Source: UBA4971 sp900019985 (lineage in GTDB: Bacteria; Bacillota; SHA-98; UBA4971). Taken from it: DNA of 64,000 nucleotides. A program made the translations under genes and the position numbers. The notes beneath the pieces were generated by a model that was not told the DNA's origin, did no database searches, and worked only from the letters and a program-made list of their open reading frames with translations. This document shows, piece after piece, positions 15,843 through 24,893 of the stretch. Position 1 is the first letter of the stretch. Each line of letters starts with the position of its first letter. The stretch spans positions 248,001 through 312,000 of the forward strand of contig JBMNFG010000010.1 of NCBI GenBank assembly GCA_050949175.1, read 5' to 3'.

Positions 15843-16871
15843 TCACCGAAGATTTCGTATGAAATCAGTTAAAAGGCTAGCTGTCTGTTCCATTGTGTTA
15901 AGGTCAACAACTTCGTACGGTGAATGAGAGTTTCTCCTTGGTACTGTTATAGAAACGCATTTTATGTCAGACCACTCATCGTAAACCCCGGCTGCGTCTG
16001 TAAACAGGCCAAATCGCACATCCAGGCTGTAAGGAACATCGGCTCTTTTCGCTGATTCCCTAAGATCAGTAACAAGCTGAGGGTCGGCAAAGAACAACAG
16101 CATACCTCTTAACGGCTTTACTGACTCAAACCGTCTTATAACCGGCCCTGTCCCCAGTGGGACGCCTACGCCTGGGCCTGCTTCAGGGTCGCCGCCGTAC
16201 CCGGTGTCAATGGAAATCGCCCACTTCGGATGGACCGTCTTTGCAAGGTGCCTGGCTCCCCTGCAGCCGATCTCCTCCTGGACTGTAAAGGCAAACATCA
16301 CATTGATATCGAGGTCCACATCTGCCACGCGTCGTGCAGTCTCAAGCAAAACAGCGCACCCTTGCCTGTTATCAACTGCTCTTGAAGCAAGCAGAGTCTC
16401 CTCATCATTTAACCATCGCGGGACTGTGTCAAATACTATTGGGTCTCCCGGCTCCACCTGTGAACAGCGCGGCCCTGCATCAATCCAAAGGCGGTTTAGG
16501 GTTTGACCCAGATGAGTGCTGGGTGACCGGACTACACCGGGAACAGGACCTTTCTCTGTCAGTACCAGAACAGGCTGACCCGAAGTTACAGCAGGGTTTA
16601 TGTCCACCACAAAGTCAAACCAAACAAACCCGTCTCTAACATCAGTCGTAACCATGCTTACTTCGTCCATATGAGCCAGAAGCGCCAAAGTCGGAGCCCC
16701 TTCCGGGCCCTTCTTCGTGGCAAGCAAGTTCCCCATTCCATCCACTTGGATAGTGGAGATATACGGTTCGACCTTCTTACGGATCACCTCTGCCACAGGT
16801 TGTTCAAACCCGGAAGGGCCCGGGATTCTCACAAGTTCAAGAAGATCTCTGCGGAGCTCTGTAATACCCAT
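15843..16871 (-). CDS. M42 family metallo-aminopeptidase-like hydrolase
   Basis: The 342 residues follow the M42 (FrvX/glutamyl aminopeptidase) pattern: metal ligands in ALLAHMDEVSM, SRAVDNRQGCAVLLE, the catalytic Glu pair in FTVQEEIGCRGA, ISIDTGYGGD and the last ligand in RRNSHSPYEVVDL. Known members are dinuclear-metal aminopeptidases, but the position between a cyclase-family enzyme and the malonate operon suggests a small amide as substrate here; that is inference. The start ATG has GGTGG upstream, 10 bases after the cyclase stop. Confidence 0.88.
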   Translation of the reverse strand: MGITELRRDLLELVRIPGPSGFEQPVAEVIRKKVEPYISTIQVDGMGNLLATKKGPEGAPTLALLAHMDEVSMVTTDVRDGFVWFDFVVDINPAVTSGQPVLVLTEKGPVPGVVRSPSTHLGQTLNRLWIDAGPRCSQVEPGDPIVFDTVPRWLNDEETLLASRAVDNRQGCAVLLETARRVADVDLDINVMFAFTVQEEIGCRGARHLAKTVHPKWAISIDTGYGGDPEAGPGVGVPLGTGPVIRRFESVKPLRGMLLFFADPQLVTDLRESAKRADVPYSLDVRFGLFTDAAGVYDEWSDIKCVSITVPRRNSHSPYEVVDLNTMEQTASLLTDFIRNLR

Positions 16872-16880
16872 TTATTCCAC

Positions 16881-17666
16881 CTACTCAGCATCAAATGCTA
16901 CAATCCTGCATATGGAAGATTCGCCGCCGACAAATCTCCATGGGAAGCAACCGATAATCATTCTCTTGTTAAGGATCTGGTCTATGTCCCCTCCTACGTT
17001 CTCAGCGTGGATAATGGTGTGAGGGAACAGAAGCGTGTGCATTATCTGATAATCCGCCGGCGGGAAGAAATCATCAAGGCCTTTGCCGTACTTGTTCTTA
17101 AGGTATTCATCCGCCTCTTTCGCCTGGACAGGCATCCATTCACGGATCTTGGTGTTCATTGGGTGGTCGGCAGACCCGCAGTCCACAGCAAGCCATTTCA
17201 GTTCCATTTCCTTGCACCATTCAGCAAACTCTCTGGTAGGTCCGGGATGCTTTATCATGTACCTGACTTCATCAGCCTCAGGCTGATCCCAGGCATACTT
17301 GTGATAACCTGTGTTAATAACGAGAATGTCTCCTTTTTTTACTTCAACCCTGTCTGTAATGTCTTTTTGTGTATAAATCCCGTAGTCTTCCGAGATGTCG
17401 CTGAGGTCTACGATGACTCCGGGCCCAACAAGGTAATCCAAAGGCAGGCTGGCGATATCCTTGCCATGGGTGCAGAAGTGAAGAGGCCCGTCAAGATGGG
17501 TCCCTACGTGGTTTGACGTGGTAATAAGCTGCCCGTTGGCACCGTTGGGACTGAGTCTCTTGAAGAACTTAATCTGAAGCGGCTCATAAGTCGGCCACGG
17601 CGGTGTGAGATGGCTTAACGGCTGTGTGAGGTCATACATCTTCACTTTGTCCCAATACTTAAGCAT
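16881..17666 (-). CDS. Cyclase/kynurenine formamidase/isatin hydrolase family enzyme (PF04199)
   Basis: Members of this fold use a Mn or Zn site to hydrolyse amides, including ring opening of the cyclic amide isatin. The metal motif is complete: SNHVGTHLDGPLHF (HxGTHxDxPxH) at about residues 51-64; later VDCGSADHPMN supplies the conserved Asp-His region, and the C-terminal HAENVGGDID resembles the catalytic segment. The 261 residues match the family. GAGGAGG lies about 10 bases before ATG. It lies between allG and the M42 gene in one direction with the malonate genes, so a cyclic ureide or imide substrate is plausible. The exact substrate cannot be read from the sequence. Confidence 0.88.
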   Translation of the reverse strand: MLKYWDKVKMYDLTQPLSHLTPPWPTYEPLQIKFFKRLSPNGANGQLITTSNHVGTHLDGPLHFCTHGKDIASLPLDYLVGPGVIVDLSDISEDYGIYTQKDITDRVEVKKGDILVINTGYHKYAWDQPEADEVRYMIKHPGPTREFAEWCKEMELKWLAVDCGSADHPMNTKIREWMPVQAKEADEYLKNKYGKGLDDFFPPADYQIMHTLLFPHTIIHAENVGGDIDQILNKRMIIGCFPWRFVGGESSICRIVAFDAE

Positions 17667-17705
17667 TTTGTCTCATCCTCCTCAAGAGATCTTTTTTACT
17701 AAGTC

Positions 17706-19124
17706 CTAGCTTTCGTTAGCGTACTTTTTGCCAAAGGCGATAATCGCCTTTTCAAAACACTCCCAAGGCGGGTTTACAAGCCCGGCTCCCACTTGCCCGA
17801 CTCCGGGGTCTTTATGGGCAATCCCGGTATTGATCTGTGGCAATATACCTGTTTCCACTACTTTTCTGATGTCTATGCCTGTAGGTGTGCCTCTGAAGTT
17901 CAAGATAGGTATGGTGAAGTACCTGCTCTCTGAGATCGTTATGCTGTACATCTTCTCAGAGAACCTGACTGCATCATCAGGCGTGCCGCCTACGAATTGA
18001 ACAATTGGGATTGCAGCTGCCATCGCAAACCCGCCAACACCTGCAGTTTCGGTTATGGCAGAGTCCCCGATATCGGGATTTGCGTCATCTTCACTATATC
18101 CTGGGAAGTAGAGGCCTTTTACTACCTGTGCAGGCCCGGTAAACCACTGATTTCCCAATCCGCTTACTTTGATTCCGAACTCAGTACCGTTTCTCGCCAT
18201 TATCGTCACGACAGAACTCTTCTCGATGCCGTGAGCTGCTTCAAGCATTGCCTTGACTGCAGGCATGGAAAGGTTAAGGAAGAAATGGTCATTGGAGTTG
18301 ATAAATTCCAGGCACCTTCTGATATCTGCCTGCGGAAAATCAAGTCCCACAAGGTGAGGTACTATGGCTCGCACAAAGAGGGATGTCCCTGCCCTGTTCC
18401 GGTTGTGCACCTCATCACCCATGTGCAGTGCCTGGGCTATCATTGACTTAAGGTCTATACCGCCTGAGGCCTCGATCGCCTTCTTCAAAACCGGGGCTAG
18501 GCCTTTCTCCATCCATTTCAGCCGTTCCAGGACTTCTTCACCGTAAGCTCCGTACCGGAGGACTTTTCCTAAGCCTTCGTTTAGCGTACAATATGACCTG
18601 TTTCCGTGAGTCCTGTTCTCAATGATAAACACAGGCATCCTAGGTGAGACTACCCCGGCCATCGGCCCTACTGCAGAATGCTCATGACACGGCGAGTATT
18701 CAATTTCACCTTTTGACGCCAGGTCCTCGGCTTTTTCCGGCGTATCTGCCCAACCTTCGTACAGAATCGCACCGATTACAGCACCGCGGAGAGGCCCTGA
18801 CATCTTCTCCCAGGTTATGGGAGGGCCGGCATGAAGTAGCATACGGTCGCCAAACCCGGGGATTACATCGCGGGCGATACCGATACCTACGAGAACAGGT
18901 TGAGCCTCACTGAATATCTCAATCGCCCTTTGGTTAGCCTCATCAATATCACTTCTGTCCTTCAGCTTATCCAAGATATCAATAAGCTCAGCCTTACCGT
19001 GGGCAGGCGGTTGCCACTTGACCTGATACACCTTGGCACCTTGTTCCTGCATAGATTCAGCAAACACGCTGCTTCCTACGTTGATTACTCCCCCTTCGGG
19101 GGGCCAGTTCTTTATCGTAAGCAC
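17706..19124 (-). CDS. allG: AllG/YlbE-like protein (DUF1116), oxamate carbamoyltransferase-type subunit
   Basis: DUF1116 proteins work with FdrA and DUF2877 proteins; in E. coli the trio (fdrA/ylbE/ylbF, renamed allF-allG-allH) is linked to phosphorolysis of oxalurate to oxamate and carbamoyl phosphate in anaerobic allantoin use. Conserved blocks: GDRMLLHAGPPITWEKMSGP, EYSPCHEHSAVGPMAG, ENRTHGNRSYCTLNEGLGKV and VGLDFPQADI. The 472-residue length is typical. The GTG start has GGGGAGGAG upstream and overlaps the fdrA end by 13 bases. Confidence 0.88.
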   Translation of the reverse strand: MLTIKNWPPEGGVINVGSSVFAESMQEQGAKVYQVKWQPPAHGKAELIDILDKLKDRSDIDEANQRAIEIFSEAQPVLVGIGIARDVIPGFGDRMLLHAGPPITWEKMSGPLRGAVIGAILYEGWADTPEKAEDLASKGEIEYSPCHEHSAVGPMAGVVSPRMPVFIIENRTHGNRSYCTLNEGLGKVLRYGAYGEEVLERLKWMEKGLAPVLKKAIEASGGIDLKSMIAQALHMGDEVHNRNRAGTSLFVRAIVPHLVGLDFPQADIRRCLEFINSNDHFFLNLSMPAVKAMLEAAHGIEKSSVVTIMARNGTEFGIKVSGLGNQWFTGPAQVVKGLYFPGYSEDDANPDIGDSAITETAGVGGFAMAAAIPIVQFVGGTPDDAVRFSEKMYSITISESRYFTIPILNFRGTPTGIDIRKVVETGILPQINTGIAHKDPGVGQVGAGLVNPPWECFEKAIIAFGKKYANES

Positions 19125-20692
19125 GGTCTTGCTCCTCCCCGCTCCTTGATGATCCGAGCTACCAGTTCAGTTGCTGCCCTATTAGAAAACAGGACCTCTG
19201 CTCCTGCTTCCCGCAAGATTCCAGCTTGCTTTTCTACATCCTGGGGGTCTCCGGCAGTGCCGACTATAACAGCAATCTGCACTAACCCTTTGCCCATATC
19301 CTCACGAATCCGACGAGCTTCCTTCACAGCTTCAGCTGTCACGCCTGCAGGATTCGGATGACTTCCGTAACCCAACACCAGGTCAAATAGGAGAATTCCT
19401 ACATCCTCATGACGTGCCTCCTCAATATGGCGGGGGATCCTCAGTCCGGGTTCCAGCATTGGGTGAGGCTTGCCTCGGGTGAAATAGTCCTCTCCCATAT
19501 CAATGCAGGTATGCGCAACGCTCTCCAGAGGGTTCGTAAGTAAGAATTCCTTATCCTGTGCGATGTTGGAATATGCATCTATTCCGGCTCTTCTAAGGAT
19601 AGTGAGGGTTTCATGGCACAAGGTTCCACCTGAGTACAATCCTCTGAGGAACCCTTCACCGTCGATGGTTCTCGCAAGTCTATACGCCAACTCATCAAGT
19701 TCACTGTCGGAATGGAGCCTCTCTTTACCTTCGCCGCTTGTTAACCGGCAAGCCAAAACCGCAGTCTCCTCAAGGTCTCCGGCAAACAGCACCTTACCTG
19801 ATTCGCTTCTTTGCGCTTTAACATCCTCGCCCATGAAGCAGACAACTGCAGGTTTTGACCCATCCTCCAGCGCTCTTATGAGGTTGTCACGAACACTTGG
19901 ATGAGGCGGCTTTGATATGACTACTTTGACAGCAGTATTAGAATCTGATTCAAGAAGGGCTAGCCCCATAAAGGTCGTGATCCCCCCGACCTCTTCGGAC
20001 AGGTCACGGCCGCCTGTCCCGATAGCTTCACTGATCCCTTCGCCAAGGCTGTCAATGACTGACATTACCTGTTGCAGCCCTGTGCCTGCTGCAGCCACAA
20101 GACCGATCCTGCCTGGTCTCACTTTATTGGCAAATCCTAATCCCACTCCGCCTATGACAGCAGTTCCGCAATCAGGCCCCATAACAAGGAGGCCGTTTTC
20201 TTTACCAAGCTTCTTTAAGCGAATCTCATCCTCAATAGAGACGTTATCGCTGAAGAGGAAAACGTGTAACCCACGGGCAAGGGCCTCCCTTGCTTCCCTT
20301 GCAGCGTACTCTCCGGGAACGGATATCGCTGCAATCCCGGCGTCCCCTGCAGCTGCTGCTTCAGATAGAGTCGCGTAGGTTTTTTCTCCCTTCACCGCGG
20401 TCTCTTCGTGTTTGACAGAGCCTTCGAGACCCTCATTAATGGCTCTTTCTGCGCTATCTAAGGCACCTTCATCCTCTGCCACAACAGCGATGACAAGATC
20501 GTTAGGCGTAGCAGCCTCCAGCTCTTCTGAGGAAAACCCCATTTCTCTGACTGCATCTTTGTTCAGGTCAGTCGCCATTCCTACCTGAGCTTCAACTACG
20601 TCATCTATATTTCGCACCTTTCGGGCCAGGCGCATGAGGACAATAGAGTCATAGTAACTATTGGGCTTTATTACCAACCTCTTGAACACCAA
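19112..20692 (-). CDS. fdrA: FdrA/AllF-like protein (acyl-CoA synthetase fold), carbamoyltransferase-type subunit
   Basis: FdrA belongs to the succinyl-CoA synthetase alpha-like fold. The 526 residues show the CoA-ligase-like LLVMGPDCGTAVIGGVGLGFAN and GRIGLVAAAGTGLQQVMSVIDS, with GTGGRDLSEEVGGITT, and a C-terminal flavodoxin-like half (LFDLVLGYGSHPNPAG). Start is TTG after GGAGG. With AllG and AllH it should cleave an N-carbamoyl (ureido) acid with phosphate to give carbamoyl phosphate; the natural substrate in this genome is open. Confidence 0.88.
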   Translation of the reverse strand: MVFKRLVIKPNSYYDSIVLMRLARKVRNIDDVVEAQVGMATDLNKDAVREMGFSSEELEAATPNDLVIAVVAEDEGALDSAERAINEGLEGSVKHEETAVKGEKTYATLSEAAAAGDAGIAAISVPGEYAAREAREALARGLHVFLFSDNVSIEDEIRLKKLGKENGLLVMGPDCGTAVIGGVGLGFANKVRPGRIGLVAAAGTGLQQVMSVIDSLGEGISEAIGTGGRDLSEEVGGITTFMGLALLESDSNTAVKVVISKPPHPSVRDNLIRALEDGSKPAVVCFMGEDVKAQRSESGKVLFAGDLEETAVLACRLTSGEGKERLHSDSELDELAYRLARTIDGEGFLRGLYSGGTLCHETLTILRRAGIDAYSNIAQDKEFLLTNPLESVAHTCIDMGEDYFTRGKPHPMLEPGLRIPRHIEEARHEDVGILLFDLVLGYGSHPNPAGVTAEAVKEARRIREDMGKGLVQIAVIVGTAGDPQDVEKQAGILREAGAEVLFSNRAATELVARIIKERGGARPCLR

Positions 20693-21546
20693 CCATACCT
20701 CCTTTGCCAGTCTAGGGCAAGGTAAATGCCTAGCCCTATGTCATAGCCGGACGTAGCACCTACCGAAAGCAACCTGGCTACCGCATCCCTTGCTTCACCC
20801 GGTTTTCCCGTGAGCACGCAAAACAAGGCTCTTTCAACGGTTTCATGAGCGCATCCTTCCAGTGCCCGCTTGATGAAGAATGCACTTAGGTCGGATGTCC
20901 TGCCAAGGTTCTTTCTGACACAGGCCTCCCATATGCCGTCTCTATCTCGTCCAGGCACTCGAAAGACACTTCTTGTCAGACTCATTCCAAGGACCAGATC
21001 ATCGCCGCTGGGAGTAAGACCGGGTCCGAACCCGATTATTCCGGCCAAAGCCGAATCCAAACCTTTAGCGTCGTTCTCAAGCAGAGACGTTCTGATTTCT
21101 TCAATGATCCCGCCTGACACATCGAAAGCCAGGTCACGATGTTTTGAAGTCAGGGCCTGTTCCAGGACTGCCAAGTTCTCTTCCTTTATTAGGTGCAGAC
21201 AATTAACCGCCTCAAGGGGACTGCTCCACCTCCGGCTGTCACTGAAATCTATGACAGCCTTTTTCCCAAGCCGCAGGCTGGAGGAGGTAGGCGCAATTAC
21301 TGTGTCGTCAATAGATACACCTAAGGTGAGAAACGAGAAATCTCCTGATACAGCTACTGTAGCAGCGTCGCGTCCGCATCCTCGTGCCAACGGAAGAACA
21401 GTCAAGAACTCTGATCCGGCTACAAGGTTGATTGCATGAGTAAACACGCTGTGCACCCTAAATGTATCCCGGTGCTTAAAGATAAGTTCAAATTCCCTAC
21501 CGTGATTGACTGCAGCCAGATAAAACGATTGTTCGTACATTTCCAT
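20671..21546 (-). CDS. allH: AllH-like protein (DUF2877)
   Basis: The DUF2877 hallmark is present: GFGPGLTPSGDDLVLGMSL, with VNCLHLIKEE upstream and SAFFIKRALEGCAHE downstream. The 291 residues are normal. It is the first gene of the allH-fdrA-allG run and overlaps fdrA by 22 bases, so the three are coupled. A candidate promoter lies 50-80 bases upstream of the ATG. No strong ribosome binding site is seen before ATG 21546. Confidence 0.85.
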   Translation of the reverse strand: MEMYEQSFYLAAVNHGREFELIFKHRDTFRVHSVFTHAINLVAGSEFLTVLPLARGCGRDAATVAVSGDFSFLTLGVSIDDTVIAPTSSSLRLGKKAVIDFSDSRRWSSPLEAVNCLHLIKEENLAVLEQALTSKHRDLAFDVSGGIIEEIRTSLLENDAKGLDSALAGIIGFGPGLTPSGDDLVLGMSLTRSVFRVPGRDRDGIWEACVRKNLGRTSDLSAFFIKRALEGCAHETVERALFCVLTGKPGEARDAVARLLSVGATSGYDIGLGIYLALDWQRRYGWCSRGW

Positions 21547-21596
21547 GTCAGTGTCATTATTCCAAACTGCAGTGTTGTAAACCTTTATGAAATGAC

Positions 21597-21625
21597 TATA
21601 AAGTTTAGCCGTTTATTATGTTAAA
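21597..21625 (-). promoter_or_regulatory. Candidate promoter of the allH operon with flanking direct repeats
   Basis: Minus strand TTTAAC, 17 bases, TTTATA. Two identical 8-mers TAATAAAC (plus-strand GTTTATTA at 21611-21618 and 21634-21641) lie 23 bp apart around the -35 box, a spacing of about two helical turns that could serve a dimeric regulator such as the adjacent PucR. Confidence 0.45.
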
Positions 21626-21698
21626 AAGTATCAGTTTATTAGGAAAAACCAGGCAGCAAAGGGACTATGAGGACTCGGATACTACGTGGAATAGCGAA

Positions 21699-23402
21699 TC
21701 AGTTGAGGTGGTGTCCCATATCGAAGATCCTGGACAAGCGGAGAGCGGTCTGAAGGGAAAGACGTTGGTCGGCATGATTGGGATCGAGGCCTGTAAGCTC
21801 TTTGATCTTTCGCAGACGGTAAAGGATCGTGTTGTAGTGAGCATACATCAACTCAGCAGTCTGTCGGGCGTTGCCGTTAGTGCTGAAGTACGCCTCAAGA
21901 GTCTTTAGGAGTTCCCCTCCCTTAGACGCGTCATATTCGCGAAGCTTTCCTACGATTTCATCGGCAAATCGCCTTTGCTCGTTAACATCTGCCTGACCCA
22001 GTAGAAGGCCGTATATACCCAGCATCTCATAGTGGATATCCATGCCTTTTCCGAAAATGACTTTACCGAGGTCCAAGGCTACTTTAGCCTCTCTGAAACC
22101 TTTCTTTATTCCCGCTACACCCCGTACACGCCGGCTTATGCCTGAACTTACAGTCCACCTTCCAAGGTTACTACGGGCTTTCTTGAGCAAACGCTCAGTC
22201 CAAGCGGGAGTATCATCTAATTCCACTTCCTCCGGATGTACAAACAGGAGGATTCCACTGGCATGCCGGGTGAGAATATGCCTGAGGCGATTTCTCCTGC
22301 AAAACTCTGAAATAACGGTTGTAGCCTGCGTTTTTGCCAGTTGACATGCTTTCTCATACTCCGTGATATTAGCGATTTCCTTTGATGGCAGGACATCTAA
22401 GAGGATGGTTACGTAGTCGAGACTCAAATCCCATCCGAACGTTTTGGCTCGTTCAAGGAACCCTTCTTCTATGGGATTGTCTGAAGAAAATAGTTGATCC
22501 AGAAACTCTGTCCGGTATTTCTGCTCTACCTGAGCCACGTCGTGAAACCGTATTATGTCAAGGGCAATAAGCGGGCAAAGTCTCTCAAGGCTGTATAAGT
22601 CGGTCACAGTAAACTCCCCGAAGAACTTAACCGCGGTAAGGGCCCCTAACTGCTCGTTTGCAGCGGTAACCGGGGCACGGATTATTTCAGCTTTAAAGCC
22701 TTCTGTCTCAACCTGGCTGCGCTTGAACCAAAGCACAGAGCCTTCCACACGATCAGTAAAAGTCTCAGGTTCAAGGTGTTCGGTAGGCCTATCGAGCAAG
22801 TCGCCTATCACACCCTCGTTAGAAGGCCCCCAGCACATGCCTGAGACTGAACGTCTCAGGTTTAAGGAGTCATCTATAGATACGACTGCCTGGAGAAGGT
22901 CTGCTGCTGCGCCCGATATCTCGTGTAGACTTCCTCCTTGCAGAAGGAGGTTTATAACCTTTCTGTGAGCAGCTAGGCTACCATGGACAAATCTGCTTTG
23001 GCGATTGACAAGTTCTGCTAATACGGCTGATATGAGGTCAGAGAAGTTGGCTTCGCGGGGAAGCTCGAGAAGAGCAATCCCTAGTTGATCTGCAGCAGTT
23101 ATCATGTGAGCAGGTATTGCGTCTATGTACCGTTTCGGCTTCATACCGAGCACTGCCAGGCCTTTTCTGGCAAGAGTCGGCAGCAAGGCCTTCTGGGCGT
23201 CCGGGTTGTCTTTAATGGCGTAGCCTGTTGTAAGGAGCATGTCTCCTTCTCGTACCCAGTCAAGGATATCAGGGACTTCCATGACGTTAATGTTAGTGAC
23301 AACCCGCTCCAGACCGGATTTTCCTCCGGCTACGGTGACTCCGGAAAATTCAGGCAACTCCAGGATCTCTCTGACAGTGATTCCGACTTCATGAAACATC
23401 AT
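21699..23402 (-). CDS. PucR-family transcriptional regulator
   Basis: PucR regulators control purine and pyrimidine catabolism genes. The N-terminal PucR domain shows VREILELPEFSGVTVAGGKSG, then VTNINVMEVPDILDWVREGDMLLTTGYA. The middle part resembles a GGDEF-like domain of the family, and the C-terminal HTH_30 motif reads FSTNGNARQTAELMYAHYNTILYRLRKI. Start at 23402 (ATG ATG TTT) is chosen because GGAGGG lies 6 bases upstream; a longer frame to 23423 has no such site. It sits between the permease and the allH operon and probably regulates one or both. Confidence 0.92.
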   Translation of the reverse strand: MMFHEVGITVREILELPEFSGVTVAGGKSGLERVVTNINVMEVPDILDWVREGDMLLTTGYAIKDNPDAQKALLPTLARKGLAVLGMKPKRYIDAIPAHMITAADQLGIALLELPREANFSDLISAVLAELVNRQSRFVHGSLAAHRKVINLLLQGGSLHEISGAAADLLQAVVSIDDSLNLRRSVSGMCWGPSNEGVIGDLLDRPTEHLEPETFTDRVEGSVLWFKRSQVETEGFKAEIIRAPVTAANEQLGALTAVKFFGEFTVTDLYSLERLCPLIALDIIRFHDVAQVEQKYRTEFLDQLFSSDNPIEEGFLERAKTFGWDLSLDYVTILLDVLPSKEIANITEYEKACQLAKTQATTVISEFCRRNRLRHILTRHASGILLFVHPEEVELDDTPAWTERLLKKARSNLGRWTVSSGISRRVRGVAGIKKGFREAKVALDLGKVIFGKGMDIHYEMLGIYGLLLGQADVNEQRRFADEIVGKLREYDASKGGELLKTLEAYFSTNGNARQTAELMYAHYNTILYRLRKIKELTGLDPNHADQRLSLQTALRLSRIFDMGHHLN

Positions 23403-23531
23403 GTGAAACCCTCCATGAACCACCGGCAGTTAGTAACGAATCTCCGGATATGTTATCGCGATATTCTCTTTTTTCTATCTTTGTTTAGATTCGCCATATG
23501 TTCCCTGAATTCCTTTAATAAGTACAACAAA

Positions 23532-23552
23532 GGGGGCTTTGTTCAAGCCCCC
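23532..23552 (-). terminator. Terminator of the permease/xdh transcript
   Basis: An 8-bp stem GGGGGCTT / AAGCCCCC with a 5-base loop is followed on the minus strand by CTTTGTTGT. It lies about 40 bases after the permease stop and before pucR, so pucR is probably transcribed separately. Confidence 0.7.
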
Positions 23553-23588
23553 TCACTACTGTATCAAACAGCTAAAGATGAACCGGGA

Positions 23589-24845
23589 TTATTCGCTGCC
23601 TTCAGATCCTGATTCTGACCTCGGCAGGACCTGGTTGAGGATTATACCTATTATGGCTGCAAGGCCCATTCCTCCAAACTGGAGGTTGCCCCATATCTGG
23701 ATCATAGCGCCTCCGATACCTACAACCAGGATTACACTGGCAATAAACAAGTTCCTTGAATCCTTCAAGTCAACGTTGTTCTCTACCATGGTTCTAACGC
23801 CAATAGCTGCGATCATACCAAAGAGTACAATAGATATTCCTCCGATGACCGGGTCAGGAATCGTCCTGATAGCTGCACCGAGCTTATCAACGAACGCAAG
23901 TAAAATGGCGATTACTGCGGCTATCCTCATCACTTCAGGCTTCCAGACTTTCGTCAAAGCCAACACACCTGTGTTCTCTGAATAAGTTGTGTTAGCAGGT
24001 CCACCGAACAAGCCTGCAAGGGATGTAGCAACACCGTCTCCAAGAAGAGTCCTGGGAAGGCCTGGGTCTGCTACAAAGTCCTCTTCAACAGTTGCACCTA
24101 CAGCCAGAATATCTCCTACATGCTCCACCATACTGGCAAAGGCTGCGGGGGCGATGATCCCAATGGCAGCAGCATCAAACACCGGCAATGTAAATCTCGG
24201 AACTCCTATCCATGCTGCTTGAGCCACCGGTGTCGGATCAACATTACCTGTGATGAGACAGAGTATGTACCCCACGACAATTCCTGCAATAACCGGAAGC
24301 AACCTAAGGAAGCCTTTTACGTATAGGTTTACAATGGCAACTGTAGCAAGGACAATCAATGCAATAGGCCAGTTCTGGCTTGCACTTTCAATGGCCGTAG
24401 GTGCCAGGTTCAATCCTATTACCATAATGATAGGCCCTGTAATCACAGGCGGGAGTATACGCGGCATGAACTCAGGACCGAGAAAATGGATGAGAATTCC
24501 GAAAGCTACGTAGAGAAGACCTGCTACAATGATTCCTCCCTGAGCTGCCGGAATTCCCTTCTCCGCCACAACCAATGCTACCGGTGCAATAAACGCGAAG
24601 GATGATCCCAAGAATACCGGCACTTTTCCTTTGGTGACAAGATGGAACCATAAAGTACCGATTCCTGCAGTGAACAAGGCTACGCTAACATCAAGGCCTG
24701 TCAGGAGTGGGACAAGAACTGTGGCGCCGAACATTGTAAAAGCGTGTTGAAGACCAAGTATGAGCGATTGCTCTGTAGACAGATAGTCTCCGGCTCTAAT
24801 CGGCCCCGTAATCCTCGTGTTAACTGTTGGCTTGGTACTCGCCAT
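23589..24845 (-). CDS. NCS2 uracil/xanthine permease
   Basis: A polytopic nucleobase transporter of the UraA/PbuX type (418 residues, about 14 hydrophobic segments). NCS2 features: QHAFTMFGATVLVPLLTGL at the N-terminus, PAAFASMVEHVGDILAVGA with the substrate-binding Glu, and the GGPANTTYSENTGVLALT motif with the second conserved Glu. The TYSEN form is typical of uracil-type members such as UraA, whereas xanthine members usually have the NxGxxxxT motif with different flanks; this leans to uracil but is not proof. ATG follows GGGAGGAAAAAAGTA. Confidence 0.92.
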   Translation of the reverse strand: MASTKPTVNTRITGPIRAGDYLSTEQSLILGLQHAFTMFGATVLVPLLTGLDVSVALFTAGIGTLWFHLVTKGKVPVFLGSSFAFIAPVALVVAEKGIPAAQGGIIVAGLLYVAFGILIHFLGPEFMPRILPPVITGPIIMVIGLNLAPTAIESASQNWPIALIVLATVAIVNLYVKGFLRLLPVIAGIVVGYILCLITGNVDPTPVAQAAWIGVPRFTLPVFDAAAIGIIAPAAFASMVEHVGDILAVGATVEEDFVADPGLPRTLLGDGVATSLAGLFGGPANTTYSENTGVLALTKVWKPEVMRIAAVIAILLAFVDKLGAAIRTIPDPVIGGISIVLFGMIAAIGVRTMVENNVDLKDSRNLFIASVILVVGIGGAMIQIWGNLQFGGMGLAAIIGIILNQVLPRSESGSEGSE

Positions 24846-24893
24846 TACTTTTTTCCTCCCTTCGTGCTCCTTCGCCTATTATTCCGTGGATAA

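Noticed and set aside
16671..17516. 281-codon plus-strand frame
   Set aside because: Antisense to the M42 and cyclase genes, whose metal motifs are clear; no ribosome site or domain.
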